DNA of 14,621 nt from Lentisphaeria bacterium (lineage in GTDB: Bacteria; Verrucomicrobiota; Lentisphaeria; Oligosphaerales; Oligosphaeraceae). The notes under the pieces are model-generated. The model saw only the letters and a program-made list of their open reading frames with translations. It was not told the origin of the DNA and ran no database searches. The position numbers and the translations under genes are program-made. The stretch is from positions 1 through 14,621 of the forward strand of contig JAEEXV010000227.1 in assembly GCA_016287975.1 (NCBI GenBank), in the 5' to 3' direction. This document shows positions 1 to 7,583 of the stretch, piece after piece; the stretch's first letter is position 1; each line of letters opens with the position of its first letter.

Positions 1-1
1 C

Positions 2-1075
2 TTTTCATACTTTCCCGCAAATGACAATTGGTCATGGAAGCAGTCCCTGTCCGACTTCGCGGAGAAATGGCCGCAGATTTCGCAGAAACTCTGCATGGCA
101 TTGACGGGCAAAGAGCATCTATCGCCCGAGGAACGTGAACTTCTGGCCACGTTCCTGTTCCGTGTATCATTAGAAGATGTATTGGGACGAGGTGCCCGGA
201 CGATGCTGGAGCATGGCAACCATGCCATTATTCTGTATGGTCCTCCTGGAACGGGAAAAACCTATCTTGCCAAGGCATTGGCGAGGCGAATGCTGAATAT
301 CCCAGAGCCAGCCAAAGATGAAATGTGCATGGAAGAGGAATCATCCTTAGGAAAATGGCAAATTGTGCAATTTCATCCAAACTACACCTATCAAGACTTT
401 ATCGGTGGAATCTTTCCTGATGTTTCACAGGACACACAAGAAATTCGCTATAAAAAAGAAATAGGAATCTTCCAGAAGCTTTGTAATGATGCACGTCCAT
501 ATGATAAAGATCCCAATCCAGACAAAAAGTTCATCCTCATCATTGACGAAATCAACCGCGCAGAGTTGTCGGCTGTCTTTGGAGAATTGATGTATTGCCT
601 AGAATACCGTAGGGAATCCATCAAGATTCCTCTGTTCGGGGATTTCGCTATTCCGAAGAATGTCTACATCATCGGAACGATGAACAATACCGACAAATCC
701 TTGAGCGGCTTTGACATTGCACTTCGGAGGCGTTTTGGCTTCCTGAAAGTAATGCCCGATATGAAAGTCTTGGAACGAGTATCAAACCTAAAATACATTG
801 AAGAATTAGTCAACCGTGCAAACAACTTAAATGAGGGGTTGAAAACGCAACTTGGCCTTCCCGAAGATAAGCAGATTGGCCACGCATATTTCATGAAAAT
901 CAAAGACTTCGTGATTGGAGAGGAAATCACAACCTATGCTTTGGAGCAGTTGTGGGATTATAACCTAGAGCCATTGCTGGAAGAGTACCTCGGCATGGAA
1001 TTCGAGGAAAAGAAAGAAACCGTCAAAACGTTGAGAAAGGCTTTCGTGACGGCACTCCCCCAAGTGCAAGACTAA
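2..1075 (+). CDS. mcrB: McrB-like AAA+ NTPase of a type IV restriction system (5' end outside window)
   Basis: This is the motor subunit of a McrBC-type system, which hydrolyses nucleotide (GTP in characterised McrB) to drive McrC cleavage of modified DNA. Seen: Walker A GPPGTGKT (239-262); Walker B in LIIDEINRAE (about 535-565) followed by a helix rich in E and L; and IIGTMNNTDKSLSGFDIALRRRFGF (sensor 1 through arginine-rich segment), written here as IIGTMNNTDKS then ALRRRFGF. The MNxxD signature is characteristic of McrB. The reading frame stays open to base 2, with no stop before the first ATG at 95. The gene is therefore truncated by the window edge and 95 should not be taken as the start; the DNA-binding N-terminal domain would lie to the left. 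The McrC-like gene follows 64 nt downstream. The DNA is visibly AT-richer than the window from about 4 kb on, which suggests transfer. The family call is secure; the GTP rather than ATP preference is from family knowledge only. Confidence 0.93.
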   Translation, partial: FSYFPANDNWSWKQSLSDFAEKWPQISQKLCMALTGKEHLSPEERELLATFLFRVSLEDVLGRGARTMLEHGNHAIILYGPPGTGKTYLAKALARRMLNIPEPAKDEMCMEEESSLGKWQIVQFHPNYTYQDFIGGIFPDVSQDTQEIRYKKEIGIFQKLCNDARPYDKDPNPDKKFILIIDEINRAELSAVFGELMYCLEYRRESIKIPLFGDFAIPKNVYIIGTMNNTDKSLSGFDIALRRRFGFLKVMPDMKVLERVSNLKYIEELVNRANNLNEGLKTQLGLPEDKQIGHAYFMKIKDFVIGEEITTYALEQLWDYNLEPLLEEYLGMEFEEKKETVKTLRKAFVTALPQVQD

Positions 1076-1139
1076 ACGAAGTCATTTAAAAGTGTTGTTG
1101 TCTGGTGGGATGATTCCATGAGAGGGGCAGACAACACCA

Positions 1140-2570
1140 TTGAATTGCGCTAAATCCAACTTTGTAATATCAAGAGGAATGATTCCTGTGATTCCTGTCA
1201 CGCTGACAATCTGCACGTCCAAAGCTCTATCAGTGCCAGACGCCCGCGATTTATCCTTGGTAGAAATGGCATTTGAGGAATTAAATAAAAAGTTTCGTAA
1301 AAAAGACATCCAAACATTGTCTCTAACTGGAAATCGACCGTTTCGGGAATTGGACTTAATTGCTCAATGTCATCCAACCGATATTAGACCCAATAAAATT
1401 GTGATCGGGTTATGGTGTGAAACATCATACTATGTTGGTCAAGCCGTAATCAAGTTGGATTTGGGAGAGGTAGCAATAAGAATCGAGCCTGACTTGAAAG
1501 ATGAGGTCCGAAACTATTTGCTGGAATATGCATGTGGAGTCTATTTACCTCGTAATTTGGCTACGAAAAAGAGAGATCAGCATAACGGAAGCAACTGGCT
1601 GCTTCTATTGATGTGGCGCTGTGCCTTTGAACGTGCGCTGCGTGCTAGCAGCATTCCCAAAGCATATATTCAAAAACATGACAATCTTAGATATTTCAAA
1701 GGATGCCTTTCAATCGCAAAGCATATTCAAGAGAACCTTACCGATCAAAGCCGTCTTTACTGCAATTACCGCCAATTGAGTGTCAATATCACGATTAACC
1801 AGGTTATACGCTACGTTTATAAATTAGTTTTGAATGCGAAAGGGATAGATAAAAAAGCATTTGTGTCTCTGGCAGAACATGATGAGCGCTTGGCGGCGTT
1901 TGGAGTAACCAACAAACCGATTCTGCCGGAAGCCATTGACCGCATTAAATACACTAGAATGACGGAGGTTTACCGTCCGCTCATGATGATTAGCAAATCA
2001 CTGATTCGTCATCTTGGAGCGGCAGACTGCAAATATTCTTTGGATTCATTGTCCTACTTCGTTGACTGGACGGAAGTTTGGGAGAATTATCTCTTAAAGT
2101 TGATGCAACGGAATATCCAGGAGTATTCTTTCTTTTCACCAAATGAGGCCGCCGAGCCGACGTATCTTTTGAAATGCGGCCGTGAAATTCGCCCAGATTT
2201 TCTAGTCTATAAAGATGGCGAATTAGTCGCAGTGATGGATGCAAAGTATAAAAAGTATAATACGATTGGCTCCAGTTCGGATGAAAAGAATGGGGCAATT
2301 CAACGGGAAGACCTCTACCAAATGATGACGTACTTATATCATTACTCCATACCCGGTAAAAGCCTCAAAGGTATATTTCTCAGCCGAGGAGCAGAATCGC
2401 CTGAATTTTCCAGTCCCTTGCGAAACACCTCCTTGGCGGGTGAAATTGCGTTGTTAAATTTGCCATTGACGGATAATAGCACATTAGAGGACATCAAAAA
2501 ACAAGAGGCGACATTTTGCCAGCGATTGCGAGATTATTTAGATCGTTCCGTGGCCCAAGCGAAAAGGTAA
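1140..2570 (+). CDS. mcrC: McrC-like PD-(D/E)XK endonuclease subunit
   Basis: This is the nuclease partner of the McrB-like NTPase: McrC binds the McrB ring and cuts DNA. The C-terminal third carries the PD-(D/E)XK core, RPDFLVYKDGELVAV then MDAKYKKY (about 2190-2255), giving the D...DxK catalytic pattern, followed by an QxxxYLYHY-like helix. The N-terminal half is a beta-rich region (YYVGQAVIKLDLGEVAIRI) that is expected in McrC-type proteins. The length of 476 aa fits the family. The start is uncertain. TTG at 1140 has AGAGGGG 12 nt upstream; ATG at 1179 has AGAGGA directly against it. A better placed ATG at 1118 (GGTGGGA 7-8 nt upstream) reads MRGADNTIELR and then hits a stop at 1151-1153. 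Skipping one base there would join it to this frame, so the annotated N-terminus may reflect a frameshift. It is convergent with the ATPase gene downstream. Confidence 0.88.
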   Translation: MNCAKSNFVISRGMIPVIPVTLTICTSKALSVPDARDLSLVEMAFEELNKKFRKKDIQTLSLTGNRPFRELDLIAQCHPTDIRPNKIVIGLWCETSYYVGQAVIKLDLGEVAIRIEPDLKDEVRNYLLEYACGVYLPRNLATKKRDQHNGSNWLLLLMWRCAFERALRASSIPKAYIQKHDNLRYFKGCLSIAKHIQENLTDQSRLYCNYRQLSVNITINQVIRYVYKLVLNAKGIDKKAFVSLAEHDERLAAFGVTNKPILPEAIDRIKYTRMTEVYRPLMMISKSLIRHLGAADCKYSLDSLSYFVDWTEVWENYLLKLMQRNIQEYSFFSPNEAAEPTYLLKCGREIRPDFLVYKDGELVAVMDAKYKKYNTIGSSSDEKNGAIQREDLYQMMTYLYHYSIPGKSLKGIFLSRGAESPEFSSPLRNTSLAGEIALLNLPLTDNSTLEDIKKQEATFCQRLRDYLDRSVAQAKR

Positions 2571-2742
2571 TGGTCTCTGGGGAAAAGAAGGAGTTCAGAA
2601 CGGCTCCCCCCTTTCACGTCTTCGGTGTTCGCCACACTCGCGGCTATGTTCTGATTGTCGCTATCACATTTGTTCACGAAAGGATGGCAGACCTACAACA
2701 CTTTTTGCGCCACGCTCTGTCCATCATTGTAAGTTCAAGTGC

Positions 2743-3936
2743 TCACCCCTTGTCCAGCAGCCAGTCAGCCAGATTGAGGATGCGAATGCCCTCGTGGTCG
2801 GTTTCGGGATGCCGCGTCCTGGCGATGAGGAGCTTTGGGTAAGCGTCGCGGACTTTGCCCAAGGGGGTTAGTTCACGCTGGAGCGTTTCAGGCGATGAGA
2901 TGTCGTCGCTCACCTGGATGTAGATTTTCTCGTTCCCCCTCATGGCGATGAAGTCGATCTCCAAGTCATAGAGTTTTCCGACATAGACCTCGTATCCTCT
3001 TCGGAGCAGTTCCAGAAAGACGAGATTCTCATAGACATGGCCATAATCCATGTTACGTCGTCCAAGAACCGCATATCGGAAACCGAGGTCGCAAAGGAAG
3101 AACTTCTCATTGGTAGCAAGATACCTTTTCCCGCGGATGTCGAACCGTTTCACTGGATAGAACAGGAACGCGTGCGTCAGGTAGTCCAGATAGTTTGCCG
3201 CAGTGACATGGTTGGTTGAAATTTTGTTCTGCGCCAATATTGCCGCGGATTTGTTTGGAGAGGTGAGATTGCCGACATTGTCCATCAGGTATTCGGCCAA
3301 ATGCCGTAGCACCGCAGGCTCGCCTAATTTGTATTTCTGCACCAAGTCCCGTGTCAGTATTGTCTGGAACAGCTCGCGGATGTATGCAATTCTGTCCTGA
3401 TGCTCCGGATAGACGTATGAGCCGGCCAGCCCTCCGTCAATGACATAGCGGTCAAACAGTCCCTCCAGATCTTTCTCTTCCCCAAAATAGACAGCGTATT
3501 CGGCAAAGGAAAACGGAAACACCGGGATCTCAATCTGCCGGCCAGTGAATAGCGTGGCCAAGTCACTGGAAAGCAAAAATGCATTGGACCCGGTAAGATA
3601 GATGTCGTAGCGCTGCTTGTTGTACAGACTGTTGATGGCCTTCTCAAAGCCGTTGCAGAGTTGCACTTCGTCAATCAGAAGGACATTCCTGGCATTCACT
3701 GCGGACTGCGACTGCACATAGTCGTATAAACGGTGGTACTCCAACAACGACTCGTTTTCCAAATCCGACATATCAATGAGGATGACCCTGGCAGCCTCCT
3801 CTCTGGCGCGTCTGGCGATGTCCTGCAACAACTGGGACTTCCCGGCCCGACGCACACCGGTAATGACCTTGATTTCAGGGGTCCCCTTGAAGCGTTGCAA
3901 TTGCCTAAGATAGGCGGTTCGCTCAATGATTCTCAT
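2743..3936 (-). CDS. AAA ATPase with C-terminal DUF4143 domain
   Basis: This belongs to the archaeal-ATPase-like AAA/DUF4143 group, whose cellular role is poorly defined. Seen: Walker A GVRRAGKS (residues 27-34); Walker B NVLLIDE (84-90); the group signature YLTGSNAFLLS (113-123) and TGRQIEIPVFPFSFAEY (131-147). From about 195 to 375 the DUF4143 part includes EKFFLCDLGFRYA, YENLVFLELLRRGYEVYVG and EIDFIAMR...YIQVS, a degenerate restriction-like fold in which the usual lysine is Q341. The length of 397 aa is normal. The ATG at 3936 is used because it begins the canonical MRIIER-type N-terminus; upstream lies GAAAGAG, a weak ribosome site. A TGCTATATTA promoter-like box sits 49 nt upstream of the start. 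It is convergent to mcrC with 172 nt between stops, in which I see no gene and no clear terminator. Association with the McrBC pair is positional only; such ATPases are often multi-copy in these genomes. Confidence 0.9.
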   Translation of the reverse strand: MRIIERTAYLRQLQRFKGTPEIKVITGVRRAGKSQLLQDIARRAREEAARVILIDMSDLENESLLEYHRLYDYVQSQSAVNARNVLLIDEVQLCNGFEKAINSLYNKQRYDIYLTGSNAFLLSSDLATLFTGRQIEIPVFPFSFAEYAVYFGEEKDLEGLFDRYVIDGGLAGSYVYPEHQDRIAYIRELFQTILTRDLVQKYKLGEPAVLRHLAEYLMDNVGNLTSPNKSAAILAQNKISTNHVTAANYLDYLTHAFLFYPVKRFDIRGKRYLATNEKFFLCDLGFRYAVLGRRNMDYGHVYENLVFLELLRRGYEVYVGKLYDLEIDFIAMRGNEKIYIQVSDDISSPETLQRELTPLGKVRDAYPKLLIARTRHPETDHEGIRILNLADWLLDKG

Positions 3937-3984
3937 CTCAACTCTTTCAAAGCTTACAGTTTTTTTATTTTTTGAAAGCGGTGG

Positions 3985-3994
3985 TAATATAGCA
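3985..3994 (-). promoter_or_regulatory. Extended -10-like box TGCTATATTA for the DUF4143 ATPase
   Basis: On the - strand the box reads TGCTATATTA, matching an extended -10 (TGn plus TATATT, close to TATAAT). The expected start point near 3979 leaves a 5' leader of about 43 nt before the ATG at 3936. No convincing -35 is seen at 17 nt; TGAAAC lies 20 nt upstream of the hexamer. The same ten bases recur at 7574-7583, and with one change at 10644-10653. Confidence 0.45.
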
Positions 3995-4162
3995 CCTCTC
4001 CGCCGCCCCGCGTTTCACTAGGCGCGGAATTGGCCCTGTTCCTCAAGAGGGGAGGTGATGAAGACCACCGTGATTCCATCGATTATTCGCCTGTCAGGGG
4101 TTTCGGGCGACCTTCACCCAGTCTGACGGGCGTGAAGGGAACATCCTGCCGTCCACCAACGG

Positions 4163-4184
4163 GCCACGGCGAGGACGCCGTGGC
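4163..4184. repeat. Hairpin repeat GCCACGGCG-N4-CGCCGTGGC, copy 1
   Basis: A perfect 9-bp stem (4163-4171 with 4176-4184) closes the loop AGGA. The identical stem with other loops occurs at 7320-7341 and 7428-7449. It lies 43 nt beyond the stop of the nucleotidyltransferase-like gene, so in that direction it could also help end transcription, though no T-run follows. Confidence 0.75.
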
Positions 4185-4226
4185 AGCACTACCGCCCCGC
4201 CCAACGGACCAACAATTCCCCATGAC

Positions 4227-5048
4227 CTAACTCCTGCCTCTTTGCATCGCGTCGGCGAGGATTTGTTCGAGGGGGGCGGGGTTGATTGCGGGGGGGCGCG
4301 TTTCGGCGGCGGCGTGGCAGAGGCGCGGATATTCGTCGCGGTAGGCCTGGAGCAGTTCCGAAGGGAACGGGACGCGTTGCAGAGGCGGCGCTGTCAGCGT
4401 CGCCAGCAGGGCGGCGCGGGCAGGGAACGTCGGTTCGCGGGCGAGGAGGCGGCGCAGTTGCAGCGGCGGCGGCGCGCCCGTGGCGGCGCATCGTGCGGTG
4501 AGGAATGCGTGCGCGAAGGCGAGCAGCTGGCGGGCGCCGACGGCGCCGTCGGGCGTGCGGTCGATAAGGGCGCGTTCGGCGAGCGCGATGGCGTGGCGCA
4601 CGGCGGTCGCGGGGCGGAAATAGCGTTTTCGCAAGGCGCGAAGCCGCCGCACGAGGCGCGCCTCCCCGACGGCGAGGGCGGGGGCTCCGAGCCACTCGAA
4701 GGCCACGGGGTCGCCGACGGCGAACAGGCGCAGGAAGCGGCGCAGTTCCCAGACGACCAGGTCGGGTTCGCCAGGCGGCGGCGGAAAGGCGGCCGCCTCG
4801 CCGCCGTAGGCGCAGCCGCCGTCGGGGGCGGTAAAGCGGCCGCCTCCCTGGTATTGCCAGAGGTCGTGCGGATGCTCGGAGAGCCGAAGATACCACGGCC
4901 ACGGCATCGCGAGGACGGCGCGCACCTCGGGCGGCGTGTCCGCGCGCGGGATGCCCCAGGCGCGGCAGCCCGTCTGGACCGCCAGCAGCACCCGTCCCCC
5001 CGTCTGGCGCTCCAGACGCCGCAGTGCGCTGGCGACCGTCTTGTTCAT
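4227..5048 (-). CDS. YcgL/RlaP-like nucleotidyltransferase superfamily protein, catalytic residues apparently lost
   Basis: It resembles the COG3541 (YcgL/RlaP) group of DNA polymerase beta-type nucleotidyltransferases. Seen: VLLAVQTGCRAWGIPRAD (residues 20-37), matching the family's beta strand plus GSRAWG turn; WYLRLSEHPHDLWQY (52-66); and LVVWELRRFLRLFAVGDPVAFEWLGAP (about 98-124), matching the family's WDLRKALxLLxxxNPxLxEWL stretch. The rest is helical. In active members the segment after GSRAWG is S-D-x-D-V-R; here it is T-P-P-E-V-R (38-43), so both metal-binding aspartates appear replaced. It may be a pseudoenzyme or have a different role. The length of 273 aa is usual. ATG 5048 is chosen because it follows the upstream stop by 3 nt (translational coupling), with only a weak AAGG-type site. 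The family call is moderate and the loss of activity is inferred from the motif. Confidence 0.7.
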   Translation of the reverse strand: MNKTVASALRRLERQTGGRVLLAVQTGCRAWGIPRADTPPEVRAVLAMPWPWYLRLSEHPHDLWQYQGGGRFTAPDGGCAYGGEAAAFPPPPGEPDLVVWELRRFLRLFAVGDPVAFEWLGAPALAVGEARLVRRLRALRKRYFRPATAVRHAIALAERALIDRTPDGAVGARQLLAFAHAFLTARCAATGAPPPLQLRRLLAREPTFPARAALLATLTAPPLQRVPFPSELLQAYRDEYPRLCHAAAETRPPAINPAPLEQILADAMQRGRS

Positions 5049-5051
5049 GCC

Positions 5052-7187
5052 TTACATCTCGACGGTCTTGCGGTAGGCGGCGACCTCGCGGAGCATGCTC
5101 TCCATCTGGCGGAGTTTCCAGTCGAGGTGCCACTCGTCGCAGACGTATTCCATCGAGGGCTCCCAGCCAAGGCGGGAGTCCACGCGCACCGCATCGACGG
5201 TGTCGCGCGTGTTCGCGATCTCCGCCTGCGCCAGCGCCTCGATCTCGTCGAGCAGAGCCAGCATCGGCGCGCGCTCATTCTGCACCTGCAGGCGCATGTT
5301 CAGCAGCCACCAGTGCTTCATGTTCAGCGTCGTGACAATCGAGTTGCGGCAGAACTTGCCCAAGGCATAGAGCCTGTCGCCCGCCTCGCGCTTGCGCCCC
5401 GCCATCCGCCCCAGCGCCGCCGCGAGGCGTTCCAGCCCCGCGTTCCACTCCTTGAGCATCTCCTCCAGTTCGCGGATCTCGTGCGGGAGGCGCAGCGGCC
5501 CAGGCGACTGGTTCTCGTTCTCGTAGGGCTGGTAGAGCGTGCGGATGATCTTGTAGCCGAAATGCGCGTGCGGCGCCGTCGGGAACTGGATCTCCTTGCG
5601 GTCCATCGTGCGCGTGATGTTCGGCTGGAAGATGAACGGATAGCTCGGCCCAGTCCGCCATGGTCCGTACTGGTCCTCGTTCGAACCGATGTAGTGGTCC
5701 ATCGCGTCGCTCCATATCCGCCAGACCGCGACCACCTCGGCGGCCGCGTCGGCGCCGTAGTCGCGCTTCGCCACGCGGGTCAGCACCGCCTCCGCGTCGA
5801 GGTCGCCCTCCGCGGCGAAGTACTCCCTGGCCAGGTCGTTGCACGGATTCGGCCACCAGCCGTAGTGGTGGTTCTCGTAGAGGCTGTCCACGCCGCACGA
5901 GTAGTGGTACTGGCGGAGCACCGCCATGCGGCGCGCGAAACGGAACGGCACGGGCACATACGGGATCGTCCCGAAGTCCCACGTCGCCCCCCCGCAGTTG
6001 CTGGTCACGCGCACATGGCCGATGCCGACCGCGTGCGCGGCCTCCGCCTCGCTCGTGAAGTAGTATCCCGGCTCCGCCGCCGAGATGCTGTAGTCCATCG
6101 TCGGACGGTGCAGCCCGTCGGCGGTGTCGTTCGCCTTGAAGATGTCGTAGGTCGCCTGCACCGTGATGCCAGGCGGCAGCTGCTCCAGGAACTTGCGGCG
6201 CACTTCCAGCGGCGTCCAGCCCCAGTTGTAGGTGTTGATGATGACCTCCGCCGACGGCTTCACCTTGTGCACCGCGTCGCAGATGCGCTTGAGATAGGCA
6301 GGATAGTCGTAGCACGGATACCACCCGGGGCTCGGGCGCGGGTCGGGAATGCCGTCCCGACGGCTCTCCCTGCAGCGCTTGCCGGTGGTGTGCGGATCCT
6401 TGCTGGGGAATTCCAGCGATTCCCCGACCAGGTGGATCGCCGCCGCGTCGGGATAGCGGCGGAAGATCTCGCCGTAGACGCCGTCGAAGAACTCCTCCGC
6501 GTCCGCGTCGTCGGGGTGCTTGTAGCTGGAGAGGTAGCTGTAGATGACGGTGTCCAGCCCGTAGGCAAGCGCGCGGGTGATCACGTCGTTGATGTTGCAG
6601 TAGCCGCGCGTCGTCGTGTCTGGCGCCTTGACGAAGAGGTCGATCGCCGTGAACCCCGCGTGCGCGATCGCGTCCAGTTGCCAGTCGGGGAAGTCGTCGA
6701 TGCCGCAGCCCGAATGGACGCTGCGCATGCGCATCAGCGGCTCCCGGTGGAATGCCCCCTGCTTCAGAAACGGCGCCTCCCGCAAGTTCATCTGGGCTTC
6801 CAGGTGGATCACGCCGCGGAAGCATCCGCGCGCATCGGCGCCGCACAGCACGGCACCGTCCCCGACGCTCCACGCGAAGCCCCCCGACTTGGCGGGGACG
6901 TCCAGCCCTGGTTGCGCCGCCGTCGTCACCAGAATGGTTCTCGCGGCGGGGACGGGCTTCGCCGTCGGCGACGCCACGACGGCCACCTCCATGCTGATCA
7001 AGAGATAGTTCTGCAAATCCAATGCGGCCCGCCGCACCAGCGCATCCGCCTCCGCGTCGAAGACAATCCGCCAGGTCCCGTCGATGGACGCCTCGTCGGG
7101 CGCCGCCGTCGCGGACGCGTCGCGCCGCTTCGGCTGGTGCACAACCCGCATCCGCTTGAGAAAATCGTAGTTTTGTTCCGTCATCAT
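5052..7187 (-). CDS. Large glycoside-hydrolase-like protein (GH20/GH67-type N-domain plus probable TIM barrel), cytoplasmic
   Basis: A 711-aa protein. Residues about 35-135 (WRIVFDAEADALVRRAALDL, then GGFAWSVGDGAVLCGADARG and CFRGVIHLEAQM) look like the alpha/beta N-domain shared by GH20 hexosaminidases and alpha-glucuronidases. Next comes a likely TIM barrel (about 150-430) with RMRSVHSGCGIDDFPDWQLDA, AIHLVGESLEF (candidate acidic residue E256) and EVIINTYNWGWTP (about 314-326). The C-terminal 150 residues are helical with many charged positions. No signal peptide is visible (MMTEQNYDFLKRM), which is unusual for a secreted polysaccharidase. ATG 7187 is preferred over an upstream start at 7226 because AGGAGGAG (7194-7201) lies 6 nt before it; a second ATG at 7184 would sit 9 nt away. 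A TATATT box (7212-7217) is just upstream. It is the first gene of a two-gene unit with the nucleotidyltransferase-like gene. The exact family and substrate are unknown. Confidence 0.68.
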   Translation of the reverse strand: MMTEQNYDFLKRMRVVHQPKRRDASATAAPDEASIDGTWRIVFDAEADALVRRAALDLQNYLLISMEVAVVASPTAKPVPAARTILVTTAAQPGLDVPAKSGGFAWSVGDGAVLCGADARGCFRGVIHLEAQMNLREAPFLKQGAFHREPLMRMRSVHSGCGIDDFPDWQLDAIAHAGFTAIDLFVKAPDTTTRGYCNINDVITRALAYGLDTVIYSYLSSYKHPDDADAEEFFDGVYGEIFRRYPDAAAIHLVGESLEFPSKDPHTTGKRCRESRRDGIPDPRPSPGWYPCYDYPAYLKRICDAVHKVKPSAEVIINTYNWGWTPLEVRRKFLEQLPPGITVQATYDIFKANDTADGLHRPTMDYSISAAEPGYYFTSEAEAAHAVGIGHVRVTSNCGGATWDFGTIPYVPVPFRFARRMAVLRQYHYSCGVDSLYENHHYGWWPNPCNDLAREYFAAEGDLDAEAVLTRVAKRDYGADAAAEVVAVWRIWSDAMDHYIGSNEDQYGPWRTGPSYPFIFQPNITRTMDRKEIQFPTAPHAHFGYKIIRTLYQPYENENQSPGPLRLPHEIRELEEMLKEWNAGLERLAAALGRMAGRKREAGDRLYALGKFCRNSIVTTLNMKHWWLLNMRLQVQNERAPMLALLDEIEALAQAEIANTRDTVDAVRVDSRLGWEPSMEYVCDEWHLDWKLRQMESMLREVAAYRKTVEM

Positions 7188-7193
7188 GGAAGG

Positions 7194-7201
7194 CTCCTCC
7201 T
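7194..7201 (-). promoter_or_regulatory. Strong ribosome binding site AGGAGGAG that fixes the start at 7187
   Basis: On the - strand AGGAGGAG is followed by CCTTCC and then ATGATG. This makes 7187 (or 7184) the start and excludes the in-frame ATG at 7226. A TATATT hexamer at 7212-7217 would place transcription initiation about 17-20 nt before the ATG. Confidence 0.75.
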
Positions 7202-7281
7202 GTTTTTGCAGAATATACCGCCGCATCCCCGAACCGCCATTTCACCTGCGGCTTTTTCCCGACTCTATGTTCCCCATACGG

Positions 7282-7297
7282 GGCGGCAATCGCCGCC
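7282..7297. repeat. Hairpin GGCGGC-AATC-GCCGCC
   Basis: A perfect 6-bp GC stem with a 4-nt loop, directly after CCCC-ATAC-GGGG. It lies in the far upstream region of the - strand hydrolase-like gene. ATTTTC follows on the + strand, too short a T-run to call a terminator. Confidence 0.5.
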
Positions 7298-7319
7298 ATT
7301 TTCATGCCCGAAGTTTGTT

Positions 7320-7341
7320 GCCACGGCGGCCTCGCCGTGGC
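7320..7341 (+). repeat. Hairpin repeat GCCACGGCG-N4-CGCCGTGGC, copy 2
   Basis: A perfect 9-bp stem with loop GCCT. The flank TTGTT before it and GG after it match copy 3 read on the opposite strand, so copies 2 and 3 are inverted relative to each other. Confidence 0.8.
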
Positions 7342-7348
7342 GGTCCGC

Positions 7349-7375
7349 CGAGCCTGCGGTGACCAATCAGGCTCG
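7349..7375. repeat. Hairpin CGAGCCT-N13-AGGCTCG
   Basis: Perfect 7-bp arms at 7349-7355 and 7369-7375 enclose 13 nt. It sits between the two inverted GCCACGGCG hairpins and may belong to the same compound repeat. Confidence 0.55.
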
Positions 7376-7427
7376 CCTCAGGGTGCAGCCAGGGCTTCGG
7401 AATCGACTGCCGCCCATTCACCGAGCC

Positions 7428-7449
7428 GCCACGGCGGGGCCGCCGTGGC
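7428..7449 (-). repeat. Hairpin repeat GCCACGGCG-N4-CGCCGTGGC, copy 3
   Basis: A perfect 9-bp stem with loop GGGC (GCCC on the - strand, one base from the GCCT loop of copy 2). Read on the - strand it begins GGTTGCCACGGCGGCC, like copy 2 on the + strand. Confidence 0.8.
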
Positions 7450-7573
7450 AACCATTTTCGGAATCTTCAATCAGGCAATCGCCTACCCTCTTGGGAAACA
7501 GAGCGTTCCCGAAAACGCCAACTCCCCCACACACCATGCCCAGTCCTGCGTCCGCCGCCAACCTCCTGCCTCA

Positions 7574-7583
7574 TGCTATATTA
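7574..7583 (+). promoter_or_regulatory. Extended -10-like box TGCTATATTA for the FAD oxidoreductase gene
   Basis: TGCTATATTA gives an extended -10 with hexamer TATATT at 7577-7582. The predicted start near 7589 leaves a leader of about 32 nt that contains the ribosome site GAAGGA (7606-7611). No good -35 is present at the usual distance. Confidence 0.55.

Larger units (their letters stand above)
3937..4226. other. Intergenic region between ATPase gene and nucleotidyltransferase-like gene
   Basis: This 290-nt stretch has no supportable gene. It holds the TGCTATATTA box near 3990, a block resembling the IS110 leader (3986-4039, see findings) and the hairpin repeat at 4163-4184. Base composition changes here from AT-richer on the left to strongly GC-rich on the right, so this is the probable boundary of the defence segment. 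Confidence 0.5.
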
